A DNA stretch of 64,000 bases from positions 62,001 through 126,000 of the forward strand of contig NZ_JACOFR010000021.1 of assembly GCF_019455385.1 (NCBI RefSeq), written 5' to 3'. Of the stretch, positions 33,917 through 44,780 are shown one piece after another. The stretch is from Bradyrhizobium sp. BR 10289. Lineage in GTDB: Bacteria; Pseudomonadota; Alphaproteobacteria; Rhizobiales; Xanthobacteraceae. The position numbers were made by a program, and so were the translations under genes. Position 1 is the first letter of the stretch, and each line of letters begins with the position of its first letter. The notes below the pieces were generated by a model that saw only the letters and a list, made by a program, of their open reading frames with translations, had not been told where the DNA came from and did no database searches.

Positions 33917-35044
33917 ATGGCGAGCTACAACTGGTTCGATACCCAAACTATTCTCGACGGCATCCGGCGCTGGGTGGAGATCGAGACGCCGACGGAAGCG
34001 CCTGAACAGGTCAACAAGCTGATGTCGCTGGTCGCCGACCAGCATCGCGATCTACCCGTCACGCTCGAACGCGTCGCCGGCGTCGACGGCCGCGGCGATC
34101 ATCTGCTGGTCCGTTCGGACTGGGGCCAGGACCAGCCGGGCATCCTGGTGCTGAGCCACCTCGATACCGTTCATCCCCTCGGCTTCATCGAGCGCCTGCC
34201 GTTCAAGGTCGAAGGCGACAGCGCATTCGGTCCCGGCATCTACGACATGAAGGGCGGCGCCTATATCGCCCACCACGCGTTTGCCGCGCTCTGCGCCGAC
34301 GGCAATCGTCCGCCGCTCGGCATCACCCACATGTTCACCTCCGACGAGGAGATCGGCAGCCCGACCTCGCGTGCGCTGATTGAGAAGGAAGGACGCAGGG
34401 CCAAATACGTTCTGGTGACGGAGCCGGCGCGCGACGGCGGCAAGATCGTCACCGGACGCAAGGGTGTCGGACGGTTCGAGGTCTTCATCAAGGGCGTGCC
34501 GGCACATGCGGGCTCGCGACCCGAGGACGGCCGCAGCGCCATCCGCGAGCTCGCCAACATCATCACGGCGCTGGAAGCGATGAACGACCTTGAGCGCGGC
34601 GTCACCGTCAATGTCGGCGTGGTGCGCGGCGGTACGCGTCCCAACGTGACGCCGGAAGAAGCCTATGCCGAAATCGATCTGCGCGTGCCGAGCTTCAACG
34701 ATGCGAACGAGTTCGTCGGCAAGATTCTCGGGCTGACATCGAAGACCGAGGGCGTCACCGTCAAGGTCACCGGCGGGCTCAACCGTCCGCCTTACGAGAA
34801 GGGCAATGCCGGCGCCTCGCTCTACGAGCACGCCAAGACTCTCGCCGGCGAGATCGGCTTCGAGCTAATCGACACCCATACCGGCGGCGGCTCCGACGGC
34901 AATTTCACCGCGCCCCACACCGGCACGCTGGACGGGCTCGGCGTCGACGGCAAGGGCGCGCACACCCATTATGAGCAGCTCTATGTCTCGTCGCTCGCGC
35001 CGCGCGCGCGGCTGCTCTATCGCCTGTATCAGACGCTGCGATGA
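33917..35044 (+). CDS. M20 family metallopeptidase (carboxypeptidase G2-like)
   Basis: The 375-residue zinc peptidase shows LVLSHLDTVHPLGF (first His/Asp ligands), GIYDMKGGAYIAH (bridging Asp), TSDEEIGSPTSR (catalytic Glu) and HTGGGSDGNFTA (last His region), with the dimerisation insert KGVPAHAGSRPEDGRSAIRE between. The pattern fits the glutamate carboxypeptidase (CPG2) branch. There is no signal peptide. The start among ATGs at 33887, 33890 and 33917 is not certain. Its stop overlaps the trmB start. It occupies the place where some related genomes carry metK. Confidence 0.87.
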   Translation: MASYNWFDTQTILDGIRRWVEIETPTEAPEQVNKLMSLVADQHRDLPVTLERVAGVDGRGDHLLVRSDWGQDQPGILVLSHLDTVHPLGFIERLPFKVEGDSAFGPGIYDMKGGAYIAHHAFAALCADGNRPPLGITHMFTSDEEIGSPTSRALIEKEGRRAKYVLVTEPARDGGKIVTGRKGVGRFEVFIKGVPAHAGSRPEDGRSAIRELANIITALEAMNDLERGVTVNVGVVRGGTRPNVTPEEAYAEIDLRVPSFNDANEFVGKILGLTSKTEGVTVKVTGGLNRPPYEKGNAGASLYEHAKTLAGEIGFELIDTHTGGGSDGNFTAPHTGTLDGLGVDGKGAHTHYEQLYVSSLAPRARLLYRLYQTLR

Positions 35045-35751
35045 GCGAGCGCAAGTCGGATCCCGATCGCGACGACAGCGAGCGTGCCTTCTTCGGGCGC
35101 CGCAAGGGCCACAAGCTCAGGCAGCACCAGGCCGACCTGATCGACAATCTGCTGCCGCATCTTGCACTCGACATCGAGAGCGAGAAGCCGGCTGACGCCC
35201 GCGAGATATTCGATCCCGCCGCCGAGGACGTGCGGCTCGAGATCGGTTTCGGCGGCGGCGAGCATCTTGCGGCGGAAGCGCAGAACTTTCCCACGACCGG
35301 GTTCATCGGCTGCGAGCCCTATGTCAACGGCATGGCCAAGATCCTCGCGCAGATCGAGGCCGCCAACATCGCCAACATCCGCCTGTTCGCGGGCGATGCC
35401 GCCGAGTTGCTGGCATGGCTGCCGCCGGCATCGCTGTCGCGAATCGATCTGATCCATCCCGATCCATGGCCGAAGCGGCGGCACTGGAAACGGCGCTTCG
35501 TCCAGGACAGGACGATCGCCGCGATGGCGCGCGTGCTCAAAGGAGGCGGCGAATTCCGCTTCGTCTGCGACATCGACGATTACTGCGCCTGGACGCTGTC
35601 GCACCTTGCGCGCTCTGTCGATTTCAAATGGCTTGCCGAGCGCGCCGACGATTTCCGGCAGCCATGGGACGGCTACACCATGACGCGCTATGGCCGGAAG
35701 GCCACCCGCGAGGGACGCAAGACGACTTATCTGCGGTTCAGGCGCGTTTAG
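35041..35751 (+). CDS. trmB: tRNA (guanine-N7)-methyltransferase
   Basis: The 236-residue Rossmann methyltransferase has the SAM motif LEIGFGGGEHLAAEAQNFP and the TrmB signature IDLIHPDPWPKRRHWKRRF. It methylates G46 in the variable loop of tRNAs. The ATG overlaps the M20 peptidase stop (ATGA). Its own end overlaps the convergent DUF2336 gene by 4 bp. Confidence 0.94.
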   Translation: MSERKSDPDRDDSERAFFGRRKGHKLRQHQADLIDNLLPHLALDIESEKPADAREIFDPAAEDVRLEIGFGGGEHLAAEAQNFPTTGFIGCEPYVNGMAKILAQIEAANIANIRLFAGDAAELLAWLPPASLSRIDLIHPDPWPKRRHWKRRFVQDRTIAAMARVLKGGGEFRFVCDIDDYCAWTLSHLARSVDFKWLAERADDFRQPWDGYTMTRYGRKATREGRKTTYLRFRRV

Positions 35752-36830
35752 ATCGTCTGCCGGTTGCGCCAGAATTTCACGACGCGGTCGGCCGTCGACG
35801 GCATCAGGCGCGTGAAGTTTGCACGGGCCTGCTCGAGATCGGCATCCGCCGGCGTGCGATGCGGGCCGTGCCACATCAGGATCAGCGCGCGCACCGTGGG
35901 CCAGCCCAGGTTCAGCATCCGCCCAAGAATCAGAATCGGATCGTAGCGGTCGCCCGAGATCAGACGATCGAGGATCGAGAGGCGGATGCCGGCCATCGCC
36001 GAGAGCGAGGCGACCGCTTCCTCGTATTTGTGCGCCTTGGCAAAGCCGAGCAGCGCGCTTTCGCCGAGATGGCCCTCGCGGTGCAAGGTCAGCACGGTGC
36101 GCTGCGCCGCGGAGAAATCGCGCCGCGGCCCCGGCGGCAGTGCAGCCTCCTCGATCGCGGCCATCGCCCGCTTGATCTCGACCTGGCGCGCGGGATTGAC
36201 CACGGTGGAGAGGCGGCGACGGATGACGTCGAGCGTGCCGTTGAGAAGCTCTTTCAGGTGCTCGCCCGAGAGATCATCGCGCTGGCCGATCTTCAGCGTC
36301 AGCACGCCGTCCCGCGCCGCGCGCTTGATCAGCTCGGAATAGCTGCCGGGCGAGAACACCGCGCCCGCATTGCCGGCGGCGCGCCGCACCACGTCGCGAT
36401 CGCCGCGCTCGACCAGCACGTCGGTGATGACGGAAGACAAAGCGGGGCGCTCCGTCATCGCCAGCAGATGGCCCTGGCCTTTCAGCCGCGCGATCTCGAC
36501 GAGCGCAGCATCATCGAGCACGGGCGAGCGGCGCAGCACGGGGCCTGCCACCATGATCTCGTTTTCGCGCGCGAGCTGGTTCACCAGATGCGGCGGCGCG
36601 TTGTCGAGGCGCGAGAAGCGTTCGGCGAGATCGACCCGCGAGGTCAGCTCGGCATGCGGGACAAGATCGATCAGGAGATCGTCGAAGAGATCGATCAGCT
36701 CGGGACGAAGCTTGGCGGGATCCTGGAAGAACAGATCGGAGATGGCGCGCGCGATTTCGCCACGACGCCGGGGATCGCCGCGTTTGACGATCTCGTCCAG
36801 TCCAGGGATGAGCGACGTGGCAACGGTCAT
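35748..36830 (-). CDS. DUF2336 protein
   Basis: A 360-residue, all-helical soluble protein of the DUF2336 family, common in alphaproteobacteria and of unknown role. Helical pairs such as LAERFSRLDNAPPHLVNQLA and IEIARLKGQG-type segments suggest HEAT-like repeats. It is the only minus-strand gene between the two forward runs and ends against trmB with a 4-bp overlap. The promoter should lie in the gap before rimP. Confidence 0.83.
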   Translation of the reverse strand: MTVATSLIPGLDEIVKRGDPRRRGEIARAISDLFFQDPAKLRPELIDLFDDLLIDLVPHAELTSRVDLAERFSRLDNAPPHLVNQLARENEIMVAGPVLRRSPVLDDAALVEIARLKGQGHLLAMTERPALSSVITDVLVERGDRDVVRRAAGNAGAVFSPGSYSELIKRAARDGVLTLKIGQRDDLSGEHLKELLNGTLDVIRRRLSTVVNPARQVEIKRAMAAIEEAALPPGPRRDFSAAQRTVLTLHREGHLGESALLGFAKAHKYEEAVASLSAMAGIRLSILDRLISGDRYDPILILGRMLNLGWPTVRALILMWHGPHRTPADADLEQARANFTRLMPSTADRVVKFWRNRQTI

Positions 36831-37197
36831 GAAAACGCTAACTCGTACAGGGCACGCCGCGGGTGCGCCCTTGGTCCAAGCCGCCCCACAATCAGCGAAT
36901 CTAGGCCTCGGAGGTGAAGGAAGCGTTGCGCGCGGGGGCCGCGAACCGGCGCAAAAAGCCCCGTTCGGCCCGCGATGGGCCTTGTCCAGGCGGGCGGAAA
37001 GGGCTATATCAGCGCCAATTCATCTTCTCATACGATCCGCGTAGTGAGAGTGGGCCCGAAAGGACCCGCTCTTTTTTATTACCTGAATGCGGCTCGGCGG
37101 AAGATGCGGCCCGACGCCGTCGGGTAAGTTCCGGAGCGGGCTCTGACGTTTAAGCAAGCGTTAACCATCGAAACCATCGAGCGCCTTGACCCCTGAT
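36831..37197. other. Gap and rimP leader
   Basis: These 367 bases hold the divergent promoters of the DUF2336 gene and the rimP-nusA operon. The part nearest rimP has an intrinsic-terminator-like hairpin (37048-37077) and a second small hairpin CCCGAC-GCC-GTCGGG (37110-37124). This fits the rimP-leader attenuator element reported in Rhizobiales. I saw no gene or tRNA here. Confidence 0.6.
37048..37077 (+). terminator. Attenuator-like terminator in the rimP leader
   Basis: GAGTGGGCCC pairs with GGACCCGCTC (one mismatch, one G-U) around GAAA, followed by six T. It lies about 120 bp before the rimP start, in the same direction, so it would stop transcription before the operon unless antiterminated. 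NusA, encoded next, is a natural candidate for feedback. Confidence 0.75.
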
Positions 37198-37953
37198 ATG
37201 ACCGAACCGAACGCTGGTTCCACCGATGCCGAGTTGCTGGCCGAGCCGAGGCTCGTGGTCGAGCCCGGCGTCGCGGCGCGGGTGTCTGCGGTCGCAGCGC
37301 CGGTGCTCGAGGGCATGGGCTACCGCCTGGTGCGAATCCGCATCTCGGGCGAGGCCGGCTGCACCGTTCAGATCATGGCCGAGCGGCCGGACGGATCGAT
37401 GCAGCTCGAGGATTGCGAGGCGATCTCGCGGGCGCTGTCGCCGGTGCTCGATGTCGCCGACCCCATCGATCGCGCCTACCGGCTGGAAATCTCCTCGCCG
37501 GGGATCGACCGTCCGCTGGTGCGCCGTTCCGATTTCGAGCGCTATTCCGGCCATCTGGTGAAGATCGAGATGGCGGTCGCCCATGAGGGCCGCAAGCGGT
37601 TCCGCGGCACGCTCGGTGCCGTCGAGGGCGACCGCGTCCATCTGCATCGCGACGACGCCAAGGCTGGCGACGATGCCGACGTCCTCCTGACCATGGAGGA
37701 TATCGGCGAAGCCCGCCTGGTGCTGACCGACGAGCTGATCGCCGAATCGATGCGCCGCGGCAAGGCCGAGGAGCGCCAGATGCGCCGCGATCTCGGCCTC
37801 GCGCCGCCACAAGCGCCGCACGCCGAGATCAGCGCGAAGACCACCAAGAATACCAGGCCGAAGAAGAAGCCGGCCCCGACCAATACCAAGAAACATCGCC
37901 TTGCCGCCGAACGCGCGCGGCGCGGCGAAATCGATCCTGACCAAGGAGACTAG
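37198..37953 (+). CDS. rimP: Ribosome maturation factor RimP
   Basis: The 251-residue protein has the RimP N-terminal domain with GMGYRLVRIRISGEAGCTVQ and the LEISSPGIDRPLVRRSDFER signature, then a C-terminal Sm-like domain and a Lys-rich tail (about 205-245), longer than in E. coli (150). It helps 30S subunit maturation. The ATG at 37198 is preferred; a TTG at 37186 is in frame. It is the first gene of rimP-nusA-ylxR-infB, 2 bp before nusA. Confidence 0.92.
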   Translation: MTEPNAGSTDAELLAEPRLVVEPGVAARVSAVAAPVLEGMGYRLVRIRISGEAGCTVQIMAERPDGSMQLEDCEAISRALSPVLDVADPIDRAYRLEISSPGIDRPLVRRSDFERYSGHLVKIEMAVAHEGRKRFRGTLGAVEGDRVHLHRDDAKAGDDADVLLTMEDIGEARLVLTDELIAESMRRGKAEERQMRRDLGLAPPQAPHAEISAKTTKNTRPKKKPAPTNTKKHRLAAERARRGEIDPDQGD

Positions 37954-37955
37954 CC

Positions 37956-39566
<1,611 letters not shown>

Positions 39567-39588
39567 GGGCGAAGGAGATGTCGCCCGG

Positions 39589-40272
39589 ATGCTTGCCAGC
39601 GCTGACAGCGAACTTGATCATGGACCGCGGGCCGAAAGGTCCGCGACCATGCGCATGTGTGCGGTCAGCCGCGAGGTCCGGCCGATCGACGAGCTGATCC
39701 GCTTCGTCGTTTCGCCCGACGGGCAGATAGTTCCCGATCTCAAGCGCAAGCTGCCCGGCCGCGGCATGTGGGTCACCGCCTCGCGTGAGGTGGTTGCGGA
39801 AGCCGTGCGGCGTCACCAATTTAGTAAGGCCTTCAAGCGCGAGCTGCGCACCCCTCAGACGCTTCCCGCCGACATCGAGGCGCTCCTGGTCAGGAGCGTG
39901 ACGGAAGCCCTTGGGATCGCTGCCAAGGCCGGTCAGATCGTGGCCGGTTTCGGCAAGGTCGAGAGCGCCCTTCGGGAAGGCACGGTCGAGGTCCTGATCC
40001 ACGCCGGCGACGGGGCCGCGGACGGAATCCGCAAATTGGACATGCTGGCGCGTCAAAATGCCGGAAATCGCGGCGCCAAGCCGCAGATTCCGGTCGTCAC
40101 CGCGCTGAAATCGTTAGAATTGGATTTGGCACTGACCCGGTCAAATGTGATACATGCTGCCCTGCTCGCGGGCCCGGCGAGCAAGTCATTCCTGTCACGT
40201 AGCCAGATGCTGGTCCGATACCGGATGGCGGACGCTGACAAGACTGCCGAAGAGCCCGGCCAGGATTTCTGA
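39589..40272 (+). CDS. YlxR (DUF448) protein with fused L7Ae-like domain
   Basis: The 227-residue protein joins a YlxR/DUF448 domain (about 20-95: MRMCAVSREVRPIDELIRFV, then LPGRGMWVTASREVVAEAVR) to an L7Ae/L30e-like RNA-binding domain (about 105-200: LGIAAKAGQIVAGFGKVESA). In Firmicutes these are two adjacent genes (ylxR, ylxQ) between nusA and infB; here they are one. A role in RNA binding or tuning of RNase P or transcription is suggested from family work. Confidence 0.88.
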   Translation: MLASADSELDHGPRAERSATMRMCAVSREVRPIDELIRFVVSPDGQIVPDLKRKLPGRGMWVTASREVVAEAVRRHQFSKAFKRELRTPQTLPADIEALLVRSVTEALGIAAKAGQIVAGFGKVESALREGTVEVLIHAGDGAADGIRKLDMLARQNAGNRGAKPQIPVVTALKSLELDLALTRSNVIHAALLAGPASKSFLSRSQMLVRYRMADADKTAEEPGQDF

Positions 40273-40342
40273 GAGACAACGACGACCCGATAGGACGGTG
40301 CGGCAACGCACAACACTGATAAATCAGGATTAGGACTGCTGA

Positions 40343-43063
40343 ATGGTTGATACCAAGACCCCTGACGACAAGAAGCTGAGCGTTCCGAGCAAGACGCTAT
40401 CGCTCAAGCCGCGCGTCGAAACGGGCACTGTGCGCCAGAGCTTCAGCCACGGCCGCAGCAAGCAGGTCGTGGTCGAGAAGCGCGGCAAGCGCCGTATCGA
40501 CGGCAGCCCTGAGCCGCAGACGCCCACGGTTGCCAAGCCGGCGGCAGCTGCGCCTGCACCCGCCCCGTCACGCCCGGCACCGCCGCCGCGCAACGCCGGC
40601 TCCGGCGTCGTGTTGCGCACGCTGACCGAGGACGAACGTTCCGCCCGCGCCAGCGCGCTGGCCGACGCCAAGATGCGCGAAATCGAAGAGCGCCGCATCG
40701 CCGAGGAAGAGGCCCAGCGCCGCGCCGTTCGCGAAGCCGCCGAGCGCGCCGAGCGCGAAGCTGCCGAATCCCGCCGCAAGGCCGAGGAAGAGCGTCACCG
40801 TCACGAGGACGAAGCCAAGCGCAAGGCCGAGACCGAAGCCAAGAAGCGGTTTGGCGAAGGCGAGCAGCCGTCTGCCCCGCGTCCCGCAGCTGCCGCTGCG
40901 GCCCCGGCCGCCCCGGCGCCGCGTCCCGGCGCACCCGCAGCGCGCCCCGGCGGCCCCGCGACGACCACGGCACGCCCGGGAACCAGCACGACCGCGCGTC
41001 CCGGCACGACCACGGCCCGCCCCGCCGGCGGTGGCCCGCTGGGCCGCGCTCCCGCGGTCGCAGCCGGCCCCGACGAGGACGATGGTCCGCGCCAGATCCG
41101 TCGCGGTCCCGGCGGCGCTGCACGTCCTGCGGCGGCCCCCAAGACCACCCACAAGCCCGGCCCGCAGAAAGAGCGCGGCCGCCTGACCGTCGTCACGGCG
41201 CTCAATGCCGACGAAGTGCGCGAGCGTTCGATCGCCTCGTTCCGTCGCCGCACACAGCGCCTGAAGGGTCATGCCTCGAACGAGCCGAAGGAAAAGCTCG
41301 TCCGCGAGGTGACGATCCCGGAAGCGATCACGATCCAGGAACTCGCCAACCGCATGTCCGAGCGCGCGGTCGACGTCATCCGCATGCTGATGAAGCAGGG
41401 CGCGATGCACAAGATCACCGACGTGATCGACGCCGACACCGCGCAGCTGATCGCCGAAGAGCTCGGCCACACCGTCAAGCGCGTTGCCGCCTCGGACGTG
41501 GAAGAAGGCCTGTTCGACCAGGTCGACGATTCCACCGACACCGAGACGCGTTCGCCCGTCGTGACCGTGATGGGTCACGTCGACCACGGCAAGACCTCGC
41601 TGCTCGACGCGCTCCGCCATGCCAACGTGGTCTCCGGCGAAGCCGGCGGCATCACCCAGCATATCGGCGCCTATCAGGTGCTCTCGCCCGAAAGCGGCAA
41701 GAAGATCACCTTCATCGACACACCCGGCCACGCCGCGTTCACCGCGATGCGCGCCCGCGGCGCCAAGGTCACCGACATCGTCGTGCTGGTGGTCGCGGCC
41801 GATGACGGCGTGATGCCGCAGACGATCGAGGCCATCAACCACGCCAAGGCGGCGCGGGTGCCGATCATCGTTGCCATCAACAAGATCGACAAGCCCGACG
41901 CCAAGCCCGAACGCGTGCGCACCGAGCTGCTCCAGCACGAGGTGCAGGTGGAATCGTTCGGCGGCGACGTCGTCGACGTCGAAGTGTCCGCCAAGAACAA
42001 GACCAATCTCGACAAGCTGCTCGAGATGATCGCGCTCCAGGCCGACATCCTCGAGCTGAAGACCAATTCGGAGCGCCCGGCCGAAGGCACCGTGATCGAA
42101 GCCAAGCTCGATCGCGGCCGTGGTCCGGTCGCGACCGTCCTGGTCCAGCGCGGCACGCTGCGTGTCGGCGACATCATCGTCGCCGGCGCCGAAATGGGCC
42201 GCGTCCGCGCGCTGATCTCCGATCAGGGCGAGACGGTGCAGGAAGCCGGTCCCTCGGTTCCGGTCGAGGTGCTCGGCTTCAACGGTCCGCCGGAAGCCGG
42301 CGATCGTCTCGCCGTCGTCGAGAACGAAGCCCGCGCCCGCCAGGTCACCAGCTACCGTGCGCACCAGAAGCGCGAGAACGCGGCGGCCTCGATCTCCGGC
42401 ATGCGCGGCTCGCTCGAGCAGATGATGTCGCAGTTGAAGACGGCGGGCCGCAAGGAATTCCCGCTGATCGTCAAGGCCGACGTGCAGGGCTCGCTGGAAG
42501 CGATCCTCGGTTCGCTGGAGAAGCTTGGCACCGACGAAGTCGCGGCCCGCATCCTCCATGCCGGTGTCGGCGGTATCTCGGAATCCGACGTGACGCTCGC
42601 GGAAGGTTTCAACGCCGCGATCATCGGCTTCTCGGTTCGTGCGAACAAGGAAGCTGCCGCGGCCGCCAAGCGCAACGGCATCGAGATCCGCTACTACAAC
42701 ATCATCTACGACCTCGTGGACGACGTGAAGAAGGCGATGAGCGGCCTGCTCGCGCCGACCTTGCGCGAAACCATGCTGGGCAATGCCGAGATCCTGGAGA
42801 TCTTCAACATCTCCAAGGTCGGCAAGGTCGCCGGCTGCCGCGTCACCGACGGCACCGTGGAACGCGGCGCCAATGTGCGCCTGATCCGCGACAACGTCGT
42901 CGTGCACGAAGGCAAGCTGTCGACGCTGAAGCGCTTCAAGGACGAAGTGAAGGAAGTCCAGTCCGGTCAGGAATGCGGCATGGCCTTCGAGAACTACCAC
43001 GACATGCGCGCAGGCGATGTCATCGAGTGTTATCGCGTGGAGACGATCCAGCGCTCCCTGTAA
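40343..43063 (+). CDS. infB: Translation initiation factor IF-2
   Basis: The 906-residue GTPase opens with an IF2-associated region and a long charged/Ala-Pro-rich stretch (about 50-275, with many ARPG-type repeats). The G domain starts near residue 405: GHVDHGKTSLLDAL (G1), DTPGHAAF (G3) and NKIDKPDA (G4). Domains II, III and IV follow. It places fMet-tRNA on the 30S subunit. The low-complexity linker is expected for rhizobial IF-2 and gives long meaningless open frames on the opposite strand. Confidence 0.96.
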   Translation: MVDTKTPDDKKLSVPSKTLSLKPRVETGTVRQSFSHGRSKQVVVEKRGKRRIDGSPEPQTPTVAKPAAAAPAPAPSRPAPPPRNAGSGVVLRTLTEDERSARASALADAKMREIEERRIAEEEAQRRAVREAAERAEREAAESRRKAEEERHRHEDEAKRKAETEAKKRFGEGEQPSAPRPAAAAAAPAAPAPRPGAPAARPGGPATTTARPGTSTTARPGTTTARPAGGGPLGRAPAVAAGPDEDDGPRQIRRGPGGAARPAAAPKTTHKPGPQKERGRLTVVTALNADEVRERSIASFRRRTQRLKGHASNEPKEKLVREVTIPEAITIQELANRMSERAVDVIRMLMKQGAMHKITDVIDADTAQLIAEELGHTVKRVAASDVEEGLFDQVDDSTDTETRSPVVTVMGHVDHGKTSLLDALRHANVVSGEAGGITQHIGAYQVLSPESGKKITFIDTPGHAAFTAMRARGAKVTDIVVLVVAADDGVMPQTIEAINHAKAARVPIIVAINKIDKPDAKPERVRTELLQHEVQVESFGGDVVDVEVSAKNKTNLDKLLEMIALQADILELKTNSERPAEGTVIEAKLDRGRGPVATVLVQRGTLRVGDIIVAGAEMGRVRALISDQGETVQEAGPSVPVEVLGFNGPPEAGDRLAVVENEARARQVTSYRAHQKRENAAASISGMRGSLEQMMSQLKTAGRKEFPLIVKADVQGSLEAILGSLEKLGTDEVAARILHAGVGGISESDVTLAEGFNAAIIGFSVRANKEAAAAAKRNGIEIRYYNIIYDLVDDVKKAMSGLLAPTLRETMLGNAEILEIFNISKVGKVAGCRVTDGTVERGANVRLIRDNVVVHEGKLSTLKRFKDEVKEVQSGQECGMAFENYHDMRAGDVIECYRVETIQRSL

Positions 43064-43116
43064 GTCCAAATCTTACCGAAGCGCCCGGATCTTTTTGAGC
43101 TGAAATTGCGGGAGTT

Positions 43117-43145
43117 GCGATGGCCGGACTTGGTCCGGCCATCGC
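43117..43145. repeat. Perfect hairpin between infB and rbfA (family C)
   Basis: GCGATGGCCGGAC pairs exactly with GTCCGGCCATCGC around TTG. It shares the ATGGCCGG core with 17393-17415 and 56207-56228. No T-run follows, so it is more likely an mRNA-stability or processing hairpin than a terminator in this operon. Confidence 0.8.
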
Positions 43146-43219
43146 GCCGCATTCGTTTCAACAGGACAAATGACAATGCTCGTGTCCCAAACGCGGGCAC
43201 GACGAGGTGATTTCCGACG

Positions 43220-43663
43220 ATGCCACGGCACCATCAGAAGAAGAGTTCCGCGACCGGCGGCTCGCAGCGCCAGTTGCGCGTCGGCGAGCAGGTTCGCCAC
43301 GCGATGGCCGAGATTCTGGCGCAAGGGAATGTGCATGATGCTGACCTCGAAGGTCACATCATCACCGTGCCGGAGGTGCGGATGTCGCCCGATTTGAAAC
43401 TCGCAACAGTTTACGTGATGCCGCTCGGTGGACGCGACACCGAGATCGTCATCGCAGCGCTCGAGCGCAACAAGAAATTCCTGCGCGGCGAGGTCGCGCA
43501 TCGCGTTAACCTGAAATTTGCACCTGACATTCGCTTCCGCGTCGACGAACGATTCGACGAAGCGGAACGGATCGAGAAGCTTTTGCGAACACCTGCGGTG
43601 CAGAAGGACTTGGACAAGAATTCGGAACAGGATCCGGATTCGGATCGGGAAGAAGAACAATGA
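43220..43663 (+). CDS. rbfA: Ribosome-binding factor A
   Basis: The 147-residue protein has the RbfA KH-like fold: QLRVGEQVRHAMAEILAQGN, then LATVYVMPLGGRD and FRVDERFDEAERIEKLL. It assists late 30S maturation and cold adaptation. A very acidic C-terminal tail follows. Its stop overlaps the truB start (ATGA). Position after infB is standard. Confidence 0.94.
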   Translation: MPRHHQKKSSATGGSQRQLRVGEQVRHAMAEILAQGNVHDADLEGHIITVPEVRMSPDLKLATVYVMPLGGRDTEIVIAALERNKKFLRGEVAHRVNLKFAPDIRFRVDERFDEAERIEKLLRTPAVQKDLDKNSEQDPDSDREEEQ

Positions 43664-44778
43664 CGATGGACCCCGCACACGGCACGATCGGCGGTAACGA
43701 AGCCGATCAGCGCGACGTGCAGACGAATAATTTCGCGGAGCTCGGCGGCAATTCTCAGCCGCATCAGGAGCCGCGCCGCGTCAACAACGACCCGCGCGCC
43801 AAGCAGCAGAAGGGGAACCAGGTGCGCCGCGACCGCCGCGACGTCCACGGCTGGGTCGTGCTCGACAAGCCGATCGGCATGACTTCGACCCAGGCCGTCG
43901 CCGTGCTCAAGCGCCTGTTCAACGCCAAGCGCGCCGGCCATGCCGGCACGCTCGATCCGCTCGCCTCGGGCGGCCTGCCGATCGCGCTCGGCGAGGCCAC
44001 CAAGACGGTCCCCTTCGTCATGGACGGCCGCAAGCGCTACCGCTTCACCGTGTGCTGGGGCGAGGAGCGCGACACCGACGACATCGAGGGCCAGGTCACC
44101 GCGACCTCTGACCAGCGCCCAACCCGGGAGGCCATCCTGGCCCTGCTGCCCCGCTTCACCGGCGTGATCGAGCAGGTTCCGCCGCGCTATTCGGCGATCA
44201 AGGTCCAGGGTGAGCGCGCCTATGACCTCGCCCGCGACGGCGAAGTCGTGGAACTGGCCCCCCGCCCGGTCGAGATTCACCATTTAACGCTTGTAGATCA
44301 ACCAGATAACGACCGCGCCGTGTTCGAAGCCGAGTGCGGCAAGGGTACCTATGTGCGGGCACTGGCCCGCGATATGGGCCGGATTCTCGGCACTTATGGC
44401 CATATCTGCGCGCTGAGGCGGACCCTGGTCGGCCCGTTTGGCGAAAACGACATGATTCCGCTGGATCAGTTGGAGGCTTTGTGCGATAGAGCCCCGTCCG
44501 GCGAGGGTAGCCTCGCGGACGCGCTGATGCCCGTTGAGACCGCGCTGGACGACATCCCGGCACTGGCCGTCACTCGGGCTGATGCGGCAAGGCTCCACCG
44601 GGGCCAAGCCGTTTTGTTGCGCGGACGGGATGCGCCCACAAGTAGCGGCACAGTCTATGTCACGGTGGCAGGCCGCCTTTTGGCGCTTGCCGAAGTCGGC
44701 AATGGCGAAGTCATCCCCAAGCGTGTGTTCAACCTGACCGGCTTGACTGCCTCAACCGGTCGCAACGAGAGAAATTGA
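43660..44778 (+). CDS. truB: tRNA pseudouridine(55) synthase
   Basis: The 372-residue enzyme has the TruB catalytic motif AGHAGTLDPLASGGLPIALG with the catalytic Asp, YRFTVCWGEERDTDDIEGQV and a C-terminal PUA-like region. About 60 extra N-terminal residues precede the conserved WVVLDKPIGMTSTQAV. It makes pseudouridine 55 in the T-loop. The start at 43660 overlaps the rbfA stop; an ATG two codons later is also possible. Confidence 0.94.
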   Translation: MTMDPAHGTIGGNEADQRDVQTNNFAELGGNSQPHQEPRRVNNDPRAKQQKGNQVRRDRRDVHGWVVLDKPIGMTSTQAVAVLKRLFNAKRAGHAGTLDPLASGGLPIALGEATKTVPFVMDGRKRYRFTVCWGEERDTDDIEGQVTATSDQRPTREAILALLPRFTGVIEQVPPRYSAIKVQGERAYDLARDGEVVELAPRPVEIHHLTLVDQPDNDRAVFEAECGKGTYVRALARDMGRILGTYGHICALRRTLVGPFGENDMIPLDQLEALCDRAPSGEGSLADALMPVETALDDIPALAVTRADAARLHRGQAVLLRGRDAPTSSGTVYVTVAGRLLALAEVGNGEVIPKRVFNLTGLTASTGRNERN

Positions 44779-44780
44779 CG

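Noticed and set aside
40860..41170. Short tandem Ala/Pro/Arg repeats as a possible minisatellite
   Set aside because: They encode the low-complexity linker of IF-2, which is expected in this family; the repeat units are irregular.
40568..43069. An 833-codon open frame on the minus strand across infB
   Set aside because: It exists because the high-GC third codon positions of infB give few stops in that antisense frame. The translation is rich in repeated H/D/R runs, has no recognisable domain, and infB on the plus strand is certain.
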